Notes under the pieces: model-generated | The model's input: the letters and a program-made list of their open reading frames with translations, nothing else | Database searches by the model: none | What the model was told of the DNA's origin: nothing | Shown here: in pieces, positions 1-6,097 of the stretch | Layout: the number at the start of each line of letters is the position of its first letter | How positions within the stretch are numbered: the first letter of the stretch is position 1 | Program-made: the position numbers and the translations under genes | NCBI GenBank assembly: GCA_004555425.1 | Contig: SFID01000016.1 | Location: forward strand, 1-23,413 | From: Bacteroidales bacterium | GTDB lineage: Bacteria > Bacteroidota > Bacteroidia > Bacteroidales > Bacteroidaceae | Reading direction: 5' to 3' | DNA: 23,413 nt

Positions 1-28
1 CAATGGTTTTTTCGGCCATTTTCGTATG

Positions 29-69
29 AAAAAAGAGGAGAAAACCCTTTGTCTATGGGCTCTCTCCTC
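29..69 (-). terminator. Intrinsic terminator or attenuator in left repeat copy
   Basis: On the minus strand GAGGAGA (69-63) pairs with TCTCCTC (41-35), helped by an inner CCC/GGG pair, and is followed by six T (34-29). It lies only about 10 bases after the promoter -7 element, so transcripts would be very short unless read-through occurs. A possible ATG follows at 19. Confidence 0.6.
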
Positions 70-79
70 TTCGCTAGTA

Positions 80-111
80 CAAAGATAATACATTTTTCGC
101 CGGAAAGCAAA
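80..111 (-). promoter_or_regulatory. Bacteroidetes-type promoter in left repeat copy
   Basis: Minus strand: TTTG at 111-108, a 20-base spacer, then TATCTTTG at 87-80. This matches the TTTG / TAnnTTTG consensus exactly. Transcription would run left, into the hairpin at 69-29. Confidence 0.75.
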
Positions 112-360
112 TCCATTTAACATATTGCAACACACTGCGAAATATTAAAAGACGAGTTTTGCACACCTGAGGGCTCGCGATGTGTTATATTACGAGGGCG
201 CTGAGAATATCGGGAAAATGCCACGCTTGCGCTAAGTGTGGGACGGAGAACATATCGCACTCACGCCGCAGGAAAGCCCGCAACCGCACTACTCTCCGCC
301 GCCAACTCCGCCGCCAACCACCCTCGTTTGCCCAAAAATCGCAAAAAAACAGCCCGCCGC

Positions 361-391
361 TTTGCCAGTATCAAAATAACTCGTAAATTTG
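361..391 (+). promoter_or_regulatory. Promoter of tRNA-Phe
   Basis: TTTG at 361-364, a 19-base spacer, then TAAATTTG at 384-391, 18 bases before the tRNA. It fits the Bacteroidetes consensus exactly. Confidence 0.8.
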
Positions 392-409
392 CACTCGCAA
401 AAAGAAATT

Positions 410-482
410 GGTGCCATAGCTCAGTTGGTAGAGCAAAGGACTGAAAATCCTTGTGTCCCCGGTTCGATTCCTGGTGGCACCA
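410..482 (+). tRNA. tRNA-Phe (GAA)
   Basis: A complete cloverleaf is visible. The acceptor GGTGCCA (410-416) pairs with TGGCACC (475-481), with discriminator A482. The anticodon stem AAGGA/TCCTT closes loop CTGAAAA with GAA at 443-445, and the T arm is canonical. CCA is not encoded; CCT follows. It has its own promoter and a terminator at 490-520. Its 3' part is the parent of the degenerate array downstream. Confidence 0.95.
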
Positions 483-489
483 CCTTAGA

Positions 490-520
490 AACGCCTCGCT
501 GTCTCTGCGGGGCGTTTTTA
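490..520 (+). terminator. tRNA-Phe terminator
   Basis: CGCCTCGC (492-499) pairs with GCGGGGCG (507-514), one G-T pair, followed by TTTTTA. The same hairpin recurs after each tRNA-like unit downstream. Confidence 0.8.
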
Positions 521-522
521 TT

Positions 523-588
523 GATAGAGCAAAGGACTGGGCGTAAAAATTTAGCCTTGTGTCCCCGGTTCGATTCCTGGTGGCACCA
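523..588 (+). pseudogene. tRNA-Phe-like unit 1 (5'-truncated)
   Basis: It keeps GATAGAGCAAAGGACTG, an intact T arm and the 3' acceptor strand TGGCACC plus A. The 5' acceptor and D stem are absent and the anticodon region is replaced by GGGCGTAAAAATTTAG. A hairpin terminator follows at 597-627. Confidence 0.8.
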
Positions 589-630
589 CAAACAAAGAAG
601 CCTCGCAGTTCTCTGCGGGGCGTTTTTATT

Positions 631-696
631 GATAGAGCAAAGGACTGGGCGTAAAAATTTAGCCTTGTGTCCCCGGTTCGATTCCTGGTGGCATCA
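631..696 (+). pseudogene. tRNA-Phe-like unit 2 (5'-truncated)
   Basis: It has the same architecture and anticodon-region insert as unit 1. The acceptor strand has a C-to-T change (TGGCATC). The following hairpin (705-733) has its 3' half and T run duplicated at 734-756. Confidence 0.8.
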
Positions 697-758
697 CAAA
701 CAAAGAAGCCTCGCAATCTCTGCGGGGCGTTTTTTGTTCTCTGCGGGGCGTTTTTATT

Positions 759-824
759 GGTAGAGCAAAGGACTGGGCGTAAAAATTTAGCCTTGTGTCC
801 CCGGTTCAATTCCTGGTGGCACCA
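759..824 (+). pseudogene. tRNA-Phe-like unit 3 (5'-truncated)
   Basis: It retains TTGGTAGAGC like the functional gene. The T loop is mutated from TTCGATT to TTCAATT. It is followed by CACCTTAGAAACGCCTCGC as in the parent gene and a hairpin with T run at 832-862. Confidence 0.8.
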
Positions 825-865
825 CCTTAGAAACGCCTCGCAGTCGCTGCGGGGCGTTTTTTCTT

Positions 866-906
866 GATAGAAGCCTTGTGTCCCAGTTTGATTCCTGGTG
901 ACGCCA
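866..906 (+). pseudogene. tRNA-Phe-like unit 4 (strongly degenerate)
   Basis: Only GATAG, then CCTTGTGTCCCAGTTTGATTC and a mutated acceptor strand (TGACGCC) remain. The anticodon-region insert is lost and the following hairpin has decayed (GCCTCGCAGTTTAGCG). Confidence 0.65.
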
Positions 907-956
907 CAAACAAGAAGCCTCGCAGTTTAGCGAAACTTTATTGATGCATTTCATTT

Positions 957-995
957 CCGTTGAGCCACACGTTGCAAGCAACGTGCGGTACATTG
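957..995 (+). repeat. Short palindromic (REP-like) repeat, copy 1
   Basis: It holds the core CCACACGTTGC-AA-GCAACGTGCGG, flanked by TGAGCC and GTACATTGC. Two further copies lie at 14585-14623 and 14673-14712. The core can form an 11-bp hairpin with one mismatch (wobble on one strand). No protein or promoter is evident here. Confidence 0.75.
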
Positions 996-1035
996 CATTT
1001 TCAATGAGAACAGACCTTGTCGCCTGAGTTGCCAC

Positions 1036-1066
1036 AAAAAAAGCCTCGCGCTTGCGGGGCTTTTTC
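1036..1066. terminator. Bidirectional terminator between tRNA array and manC
   Basis: AAAGCCTCGC pairs with GCGGGGCTTT around a GCTT loop, with A residues before and T residues after. It can end both the rightward tRNA-side transcript and the leftward manC transcript. Its sequence resembles the hairpins of the tRNA-like units. Confidence 0.75.
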
Positions 1067-1083
1067 GTTACCTAGGCAATCAC

Positions 1084-2172
1084 CTATAATACATCTTCGC
1101 CAAGTTTCACCATAGCCTCATCGGCTAAGCGGCGGACAGTCTTTGGATCGTTGTTCGGGCAGATGACAAGCACGCCATCGCGCTCGGCCACGAGGAAACC
1201 TTCCAGGCCCTTGATGACTGCCGCCTTGCCTTCTGGCATAACTACGACGTTGCGGCTGCATCCCGAGAGGAGCACACGGCCGTGGCCCAACACCGCATTG
1301 CCATCAAAGTCCTTGTGCGCCACCTCGTAGAGTTCCGTCCAGCAGCCTACGTCCGACCATCCAAAGTCGCATTCATAAACCAGTACATCCTTGCTCTGGT
1401 CGAGCAGCATAAGGTCGATGCCGCGATTGAGGCGCGCAGGATAGATGTCGCCAACGAGGCGCATCTCCTCGGAGTGCGTGAGGTTCGCATGGGCCTTCTC
1501 GAAAACCTCGGCCACGTCGGGAGTCAACTGCTGCATGAAGTCGCGCATCGTGCGGACGTGCCAGAGGAAGATACCCGTGTTCCACATAAATTCGCCGCTC
1601 TCCACAAAGAGGCGCGCATAGTCCATTGCCGGTTTCTCCTGAAAACTTTTCACGCGGTGCAGCAGGCCCTGCTCGACGGTATCGCCCATTTGGATGTAGC
1701 CGTAGGCAGTATTGGGCACCGTGGCAGGGGCTCCCATGGCCACAAAGACGGGATGGGTGGCCACGTACGCCAGACCCTTGGCGATTTCTGTCTGGAAGCG
1801 GTCGGCATAAATGATTTGCTGGTCGGCAGGCGTGAGAACTACGACAGCCTCGGGGTCGTGCAGGCTGATGTGGTAGTTGGCCCAGACGGCGGCTGGCGCA
1901 GTGGAAAGTTGCACAGGCTCCAGCAGGATATTCTCTTGCGGCACTTCGGGCAACTGCTCCTTGACCATCTCGGAATAGTCCTTGTAGGTGGAGACGAAGA
2001 TATGGTCGGCGGGCAACAGGGCGGCAAAGCGGTCGAACGTCTGTTGCAAGAGCGTGCGGCCCGTGCCAAAGAAATCAATGAATTGTTTGGGCCTATATTT
2101 ACGACTCACGGGCCATAGGCGGCGTCCCTCGCCACCGGCCATAATAATACAATAGCAGTGGTTTGTGTTCAT
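1084..2172 (-). CDS. manC: Mannose-1-phosphate guanylyltransferase
   Basis: It makes GDP-mannose from mannose-1-phosphate and GTP in the cytoplasm, feeding GDP-fucose, capsule and O-glycan synthesis. The N-terminus shows the nucleotidyltransferase signature GGEGRRLWPVSRKYRPKQF at about residues 13-31. Further family motifs include LLEPVQLSTAPA near 82-93, LTPADQ near 112-117, FQEKP and WNTGIFLW. At 362 aa it is the short form without the C-terminal mannose-6-phosphate isomerase cupin of bifunctional proteins. The start is the ATG at 2172, leading directly into CYCIIMAGGEG. It appears to be a single-gene unit: the bidirectional hairpin at 1036-1066 lies downstream, and 283 non-coding bases separate it from tRNA-Leu. 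No perfect TAnnTTTG promoter is seen upstream; TAACTTTA near 2180 is a weak candidate. Confidence 0.93.
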   Translation of the reverse strand: MNTNHCYCIIMAGGEGRRLWPVSRKYRPKQFIDFFGTGRTLLQQTFDRFAALLPADHIFVSTYKDYSEMVKEQLPEVPQENILLEPVQLSTAPAAVWANYHISLHDPEAVVVLTPADQQIIYADRFQTEIAKGLAYVATHPVFVAMGAPATVPNTAYGYIQMGDTVEQGLLHRVKSFQEKPAMDYARLFVESGEFMWNTGIFLWHVRTMRDFMQQLTPDVAEVFEKAHANLTHSEEMRLVGDIYPARLNRGIDLMLLDQSKDVLVYECDFGWSDVGCWTELYEVAHKDFDGNAVLGHGRVLLSGCSRNVVVMPEGKAAVIKGLEGFLVAERDGVLVICPNNDPKTVRRLADEAMVKLGEDVL

Positions 2173-2214
2173 AGTCTATAAAGTTACATCCACGAGGGAT
2201 AAGTTATTCTTCCG

Positions 2215-4050
2215 CTAAGGTAAAGTTTTCTCCCGACATGCCGCCCCTCCTTTTCCCAAAAATAACCCAAAACATGACGTATAGCAGATACTACGACAAA
2301 TAAATCCGACAAAACGACCATCTCCGTGCGCGAAAAAACGCTCCCCGCTCCCAGAGAAATAGCCGCCCATCGGACAAAAAAGCCACCCCAAAGCGCAAAA
2401 CCCGAGCAAATATTTGGTGCGAAAGATTTTTTCCCGTACCTTTGCACCGCTATCAGCCCAGATGGCGGAATCGGTAGACGCGCTGGTCTCAAACACCAGT
2501 GGGGCAACCCGTGCCGGTTCGACCCCGGCTCTGGGTACTGAATCGGGATTTTCTTCGGAAAGTCCCGATTTTTCTTTTCCTTCTCTTTGTAAAACCTTGG
2601 CATTCTGATAGATAAGATTCAAAACCTTATTGTATGAAGCGGTTCGATATTTTGAACCGTCAAACTCTATTTTTTCGGGAAACATCGAACCGAGCATCTT
2701 GATTTTGGTCTCTACAGGTGCTTCAAGCAATACTCTATCAAGGTTTTTAAGCAATGATAATGAGTAATTTAACTGAGGCGCAAGGCTCTTTTTGTTGCTT
2801 TGCAAGGTCTCTATCTTATTGTTGAGCGTGACAATATCCTTTTCTGTGCGTGACTTCATTCTGTGGAATGTGTCCTTGTCTATATCTCCGTCAAGAAACT
2901 TATCCTCAATGTTGTTCAAACGCTTTTCGAGACTTGAAACCTCGTCTTGCATCTTGCGCAATTCGTCTTTTTGGCTCTTTGCTGACTTCTGACTTAACTC
3001 TTCAAGAATCTCGTTGTAGAGGTTTAGAACTGTTTCGTTCGGTATCAAGCCCGACACATATTCTACAAAGCCTTTGTTTACCTTATCTGCATTAACCCTA
3101 ACGTGCTTCCCGTCTTGGTTGCAATGGTAATAGGTGTAATACGCGTGTCTTCCCTTGCTTGTGCTGCCCGTCAGAGCGTGACCACATACGGGACACACAA
3201 GAAACTTCCTAAGATACAAATCGGGATTTGCAGTCTTATCAACCTTCGGATTGCGCTTTGCCTTACCGTCGAGAACGTCTTGAACTTGGTAAAATGTAGC
3301 CTCATCAATGATAGGTTCGTGTACCCCTTCAACAATCCGTTCGGGTTCGTCATTATACTTGGGCACTCGTACCTTACCGCAATAAAACACATTGCGAAGC
3401 ATTTCAAGAAAAGAAGACTCAGGAATGTTCGGGCAGAATCGTCTTCTAACTTCACAAGGGCAAACCAAACCCTTTGCTATCTCTTGGAATGCCTTGCGAA
3501 TGGGTGCGGCTTTAGCCTCGTCAATCTCAACGTGGGTATTGTGCTTTGAGGTGCGAACGTTCTTATATCCTCTTGGTGCTTTGTTGGAGCATTTGCCTTG
3601 TTTGAGTGTTCCGTGAATGCCGTCTCGTGTAGCCTTTGAACGCTTGATGTTGTCAGATTGAGCAAGTCCTATCTGCATACCTAACATAAGGGACCACATT
3701 TCGTTATCGTAGTCAATTATACACTCTACTGCATTCGGTTCTACGTTGTGCTGACGGAACCACTGAATGTATTGCATTGCACTCGTGAGGTCTCTTGAAT
3801 ACCTATCCCATCGAAGGAAAAGTAACTTCTGTACCTTCCCTTTATTCTTCTTGATGTAGTCAACAATGCGCATCATTTCGGGACGTTTCTCGAAAGTCTT
3901 TGCGCTCTCATCTTCCTTATATACCTTGATTACATTATAGTCCTTAGCCTCGCAATATCTACAAATACGCTCTTCTTGGACTTGGAGAGACGAGCCTAAT
4001 GTCTGCTCGTCACTCGAAACTCTACAATAAACAATAACGTTCTCACTCAT
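2215..4050 (-). CDS. Large serine recombinase (integrase), frame extended through tRNA-Leu
   Basis: A site-specific DNA recombinase, probably the integrase of the surrounding element. The resolvase catalytic domain spans about residues 1-150, with YCRVSS carrying the expected nucleophile Ser12 and Arg10, and RWDRYSRD near 80-87. A recombinase domain follows (about 160-280), then a zinc ribbon starting CPVCGHAL (about 286-320) and a coiled coil (about 345-425). The family-like end is around YNKVLNLIYQNAKVL (about 470-485). Beyond it the frame runs on through the tRNA terminator, tRNA-Leu antisense (about residues 505-532, PRAGVEPARVAPLVFETSAS) and host DNA to a stop at 2215. The last ~120 residues therefore probably arose by integration and may not matter. 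The start is 5 bases after the 46-aa gene at 4056-4196, suggesting co-transcription. Confidence 0.85.
   Translation of the reverse strand: MSENVIVYCRVSSDEQTLGSSLQVQEERICRYCEAKDYNVIKVYKEDESAKTFEKRPEMMRIVDYIKKNKGKVQKLLFLRWDRYSRDLTSAMQYIQWFRQHNVEPNAVECIIDYDNEMWSLMLGMQIGLAQSDNIKRSKATRDGIHGTLKQGKCSNKAPRGYKNVRTSKHNTHVEIDEAKAAPIRKAFQEIAKGLVCPCEVRRRFCPNIPESSFLEMLRNVFYCGKVRVPKYNDEPERIVEGVHEPIIDEATFYQVQDVLDGKAKRNPKVDKTANPDLYLRKFLVCPVCGHALTGSTSKGRHAYYTYYHCNQDGKHVRVNADKVNKGFVEYVSGLIPNETVLNLYNEILEELSQKSAKSQKDELRKMQDEVSSLEKRLNNIEDKFLDGDIDKDTFHRMKSRTEKDIVTLNNKIETLQSNKKSLAPQLNYSLSLLKNLDRVLLEAPVETKIKMLGSMFPEKIEFDGSKYRTASYNKVLNLIYQNAKVLQREGKEKSGLSEENPDSVPRAGVEPARVAPLVFETSASTDSAIWADSGAKVREKIFRTKYLLGFCALGWLFCPMGGYFSGSGERFFAHGDGRFVGFICRSICYTSCFGLFLGKGGAACREKTLP
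2413..2444 (+). promoter_or_regulatory. Promoter of tRNA-Leu
   Basis: TTTG at 2413-2416, a 20-base spacer, then TACCTTTG at 2437-2444, 11 bases before the tRNA. Exact consensus match. Confidence 0.8.
2456..2537 (+). tRNA. tRNA-Leu (CAA)
   Basis: The acceptor GCCCAGA (2456-2462) pairs with TCTGGGT (2530-2536), with discriminator A2537. The anticodon stem CTGGT/ACCAG encloses CTCAAAC with CAA at 2490-2492. A long variable arm, as in class II tRNAs, precedes the T arm GGTTCGACC. CCA is not encoded. It lies at the left edge of the AT-rich element, and the large recombinase frame crosses it in antisense. Confidence 0.93.
2541..2578 (+). terminator. tRNA-Leu terminator
   Basis: AATCGGGA (2541-2548) pairs with TCCCGATT (2563-2570), followed by TTTCTTTT. 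It lies directly after the tRNA and is probably the last host sequence before the mobile element. Confidence 0.8.
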
Positions 4051-4055
4051 ATCAA

Positions 4056-4196
4056 TTATATCATTTTTTCTTTTACTAATGATAACTCTATATCAGCAAT
4101 AAGATATAGGTAATCTCTAATTTCTTTAATCTCGTCGTTTGTGAATTTCCTAATTCCTTTGTTTAATATATTTTTACATTGTTCTATATTTAACAT
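4056..4196 (-). CDS. Small 46-aa protein upstream of the recombinase
   Basis: An ATG at 4196 opens a 46-codon frame beginning MLNIEQCKNILNKGIRKFT and ending VKEKMI, rich in charged residues with a probable helical C-terminal half (DEIKEIRDYLYLIADIE). It stops 5 bases before the recombinase start, so the two are probably translated from one message. Small acidic/basic proteins of this style directly before Bacteroidetes recombinase genes are familiar to me, but I know of no established function. A role as recombinase partner or directionality factor would be speculation. Its short length and AT-rich codons make the call moderate. Confidence 0.6.
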   Translation of the reverse strand: MLNIEQCKNILNKGIRKFTNDEIKEIRDYLYLIADIELSLVKEKMI

Positions 4197-4535
4197 TAAA
4201 CGATTAGTGTTATATCCGCTCTGTGGCGGTTATACTGCATTCTCCTCTTTTCGTTGGTTTATCCTTGAAAAGTCTGTTGTACGGAAGGTGTGCATTTCGA
4301 CCTTTTGCTCTTGTTTTTCTCTATGGACTCATACTTTTCATCTCGTTTTCCATACTATTATACTACGTTTGAAGCAAAAAAACAAGGAATCTCTTGCATA
4401 TTTCGCGAAAATTGGCTAATCTTGCAAGCAAAATTTTGTAATTAACAACAAATAGTCAAACTATTAGCATATATCGCCTATGGTATAAAACGGATAAAAA
4501 GACAAAATGACATAAAGCGTTAACTTATGTTCGGA
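4197..4535. other. Intergenic stretch of the element, no gene seen
   Basis: AT-rich DNA between the divergent recombinase operon and the folded RNA locus. A plus-strand frame from 4141 to 4419 has no recognisable motifs and overlaps the 46-aa gene, so it is not called. No TAnnTTTG promoter with good spacing was found for either direction; regulation of the recombinase operon is not apparent. Confidence 0.5.
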
Positions 4536-4680
4536 CTTTGAAAAATCGCCAATTTTAGAAAAAGTACCCGAGAATAGATAGTTGATGCTCGCGCATAGCG
4601 TGGGCTATTACTTGTTTATCGGGTACAGGTGTTTGGCGATACCTTCAAAGCGTAGACTAAGTTATAGTCCGCGCTTTTTG
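4536..4680 (+). ncRNA. Candidate structured RNA ending in an intrinsic terminator
   Basis: Four nested helices are visible: CTTTGAA (4536-4542) with TTCAAAG (4644-4650); TCGCCAA (4546-4552) with TTGGCGA (4633-4639); GTACCCGA (4564-4571) with TCGGGTAC (4619-4626); GCTCGCGC (4587-4594) with GCGTGGGC (4598-4605) closing an ATA loop. A terminator hairpin then forms from AAAGCG (4647-4652) plus GACTA with TAGTC plus CGCTTT (4672-4677), followed by a T-rich run. The outer helix and the terminator share AAAG at 4647-4650, so they exclude each other, as in attenuators. It lies 63 bases before the lipoprotein ATG. It could be a trans-acting RNA, a leader switch, or a folded single-strand origin. Confidence 0.55.
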
Positions 4681-4742
4681 TTTGTCTAAGCCTCAGATTT
4701 GTTAGGACTATAATTATTTAATAATCAAATTTGTAATTCTTT

Positions 4743-5255
4743 ATGAAATCATTAAAGTATCTATTTCTTTTTGTAGTTGCTCTGTTTAGCACTACGGTTG
4801 TATTGTCTTCATGTGGTGATGATGACGAGGACTTAAAGCCTATTTTGAAAACTGATTATGACGTGATTCAAATCAATGGTGAAAGTTATGCTTGTTATGG
4901 TCATCGCTGCCCAATAACATACGCCTCCAATTGGGATTTGTCAAGTCATAGAGGAACGTTAATATTACCTTGCGGTAAGTTGTCTGATGCTCAAAAAGAA
5001 GAATATGACTATGACGAACTGTACGAAATCCGTCTAAGAGGTAGTGAAAATCTAAAGACAGGAAGCAAATTAGAGGATTTCTCCCCCACATTCGTTGATA
5101 TGGGAACTTTTGATTATGTTAGTGGCTCTGCTACTATAACAGACAAAAAGGATGATAAATACATAACCGTAAAGTTTGATTCCTTCAAATTTGCAAGTGG
5201 CAGCGAGTCTTATGTACTGAACGGAACTGTCCAATTAGATTTGGATGAAGACTAA
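4743..5255 (+). CDS. Lipoprotein of unknown function, probably surface-exposed
   Basis: A 170-aa protein with a lipoprotein signal peptide: a basic start (MKSLKY), a hydrophobic core and lipobox LSSC, with lipidated Cys at about residue 24. The residues after the Cys (GDDDED) resemble the acidic lipoprotein export signal that in Bacteroidetes sends lipoproteins to the outer face of the outer membrane. The mature part is rich in Asp, Tyr and Ser with alternating polar and aromatic residues, suggesting a small beta-rich fold. No enzymatic motif is recognised. It is the only evident cargo gene of the element, placed downstream of the folded RNA locus and convergent with the resolvase, 7 bases apart. 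It could change the cell surface, for example in exclusion or phage defence, but that is conjecture. Confidence 0.75.
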   Translation: MKSLKYLFLFVVALFSTTVVLSSCGDDDEDLKPILKTDYDVIQINGESYACYGHRCPITYASNWDLSSHRGTLILPCGKLSDAQKEEYDYDELYEIRLRGSENLKTGSKLEDFSPTFVDMGTFDYVSGSATITDKKDDKYITVKFDSFKFASGSESYVLNGTVQLDLDED

Positions 5256-5262
5256 TTGATTT

Positions 5263-5892
5263 TCAAAGTCCAAATTCCTTCTTCAACCGCTGAACTGTGC
5301 TGACAGAAACGTCACATAGTTTAGCGGTTTTTCGTACACTGGTACCGCTTCGTAATTCTTTGAGCACCTTCTTGTATTCCTCTTTCTTGGTCTCTTCGCT
5401 CTTGGTGCTGCCTACTTTGCGACCGAGTTTGCCACCGTTGGCAATGTAACGCTCACGTCCACTGTTAAGACGGAATTTGATGCTTTCACGCTCCATTTCC
5501 GCACACGTTCCGAGTACCGAGATAAAGATGTTGAGGAATGGGTTCTTTGTTCCGTCAGACTGAAAGATAGAGAGGTTTTCCTTTTGAAAGTAGATGTTGA
5601 GGTTGTTATCCTTGCAACGCTTTACGTTAGCAAGCACTTCGTCCACGTTACGACCGAGACGAGAGAGTTCAGAGATAAGCAAAGTGTCAATGTGATTGTC
5701 AATGCAGAAATCAAGACACTCACACAGTACGGGACGCTCTTCGTTCTTCTTCGCTCCGCTGATATGCTCCTCAAACACCTTAACCACCTCGATACCATTC
5801 TTGTCTGCGTAGTTATTGAGGTCGATAACTTGGCGTTCTGTAGATTGGCGGTCGTTGGTGCTGCTCACTCTTGCGTAGATTACTGCGTTCAT
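5263..5892 (-). CDS. Small serine recombinase (resolvase/invertase family)
   Basis: A site-specific recombinase that cuts with a serine nucleophile. From the ATG at 5892 it begins MNAVIYARVSS, placing the catalytic Ser and Arg where resolvases have them; an in-frame ATG at 5916 would add eight residues but lies very close to the promoter. Later motifs are ISELSRLGR (catalytic arginines), a long dimer helix around NIFISVLGTCAEMERESI, GGKLGRKVGSTKSEE, and a C-terminal helix-turn-helix (SVRKTAKLCDVSVSTVQRLKKE) that should bind the crossover site. About 209 aa is normal for the family. It could resolve element multimers, invert a nearby segment such as 7551-7726, or help integration. Divergent from the Rep-like gene with an origin-like region between. 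Confidence 0.88.
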   Translation of the reverse strand: MNAVIYARVSSTNDRQSTERQVIDLNNYADKNGIEVVKVFEEHISGAKKNEERPVLCECLDFCIDNHIDTLLISELSRLGRNVDEVLANVKRCKDNNLNIYFQKENLSIFQSDGTKNPFLNIFISVLGTCAEMERESIKFRLNSGRERYIANGGKLGRKVGSTKSEETKKEEYKKVLKELRSGTSVRKTAKLCDVSVSTVQRLKKEFGL

Positions 5893-5931
5893 ATCTTTTT
5901 CTATTTGGTTTAACATCCTGAATTACACCCG

Positions 5932-5963
5932 CAAAGGTCGGAATATTTTTTGAATGAACCAAA
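5932..5963 (-). promoter_or_regulatory. Promoter of the small serine recombinase
   Basis: Minus strand: TTTG at 5963-5960, a 20-base spacer, then GACCTTTG at 5939-5932, one mismatch from TAnnTTTG. The leader to the preferred start would be about 35 bases. Confidence 0.6.
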
Positions 5964-5981
5964 TAAATCAAAGAATAAATT

Positions 5982-6092
5982 GAATACAATAACAAAATAA
6001 TTTGTATTCGCCATATAGATTTATTTGAATACACCTTGAAAAAGAATACAGTTATGCTACTTGGATTTTTCGTTTCCTTGTAGTATAACTGT
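5982..6092 (+). other. Origin-like repeat cluster before the Rep-like gene
   Basis: GAATACA occurs directly at 5982-5988, 6027-6033 and 6044-6050 and inverted at 6003-6009. It is followed by an inverted repeat with 13-base arms, ACAGTTATGCTAC (6048-6060) and GTAGTATAACTGT (6080-6092), 12 of 13 pairing, spacer 19. The second arm ends 5 bases before the ATG at 6098. Such iterons and a hairpin beside a rep gene are typical of Rep binding or nicking sites and of autoregulated rep promoters. Confidence 0.5.
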
Positions 6093-6097
6093 AGTAT

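Larger units (their letters stand above)
1..198 (-). repeat. Left copy of a ~197-base inverted repeat (promoter-terminator cassette)
   Basis: This stretch is, with scattered mismatches, the reverse complement of 14199-14395. Read on the minus strand it contains a Bacteroidetes promoter, a hairpin followed by a T run, and then an ATG at position 19 opening a frame MAEKTI that leaves the window. The repeat ends near 198, where the two copies diverge after a shared ACGAGG. Its left limit is unknown because identity still holds at base 1. It could be the authentic 5' region of a gene to the left, or one member of a dispersed non-coding family. Confidence 0.85.
523..906 (+). repeat. Tandem array of tRNA-Phe 3'-part units with terminator hairpins
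   Basis: Four successive units repeat the tRNA-Phe sequence from the D loop to the 3' end, plus the following terminator hairpin. Unit starts are at 523, 631, 759 and 866, so the period is about 107-108 bases; one interval is about 20 bases longer because the hairpin 3' half is duplicated at 734-756. All lack the 5' acceptor strand and the 5' D stem. In units 1-3 the anticodon loop is replaced by a 15-base insert, itself a small palindrome (GGC..TAAA..TTTA..GCC). Decay increases to the right, and a last trace lies near 1010-1066. Confidence 0.85.

Noticed and set aside
261..809. 182-aa minus-strand frame with repeated ATRNRTGDTRLNF segments
   Set aside because: It is the antisense of the tRNA-Phe array; the protein repeats merely reflect the tRNA repeats.
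483..905. CRISPR-like spacing of repeats
   Set aside because: Repeats are tRNA 3' parts plus terminators with no unique spacers, and no cas genes are present.
2184..2603. 139-aa minus-strand frame across tRNA-Leu
   Set aside because: Contains the typical tRNA-Leu antisense peptide and overlaps the tRNA, its promoter and terminator.
4141..4419. 92-aa plus-strand frame, hydrophobic and Cys/Phe-rich
   Set aside because: AT-rich chance frame overlapping the better supported 46-aa minus-strand gene; no promoter.
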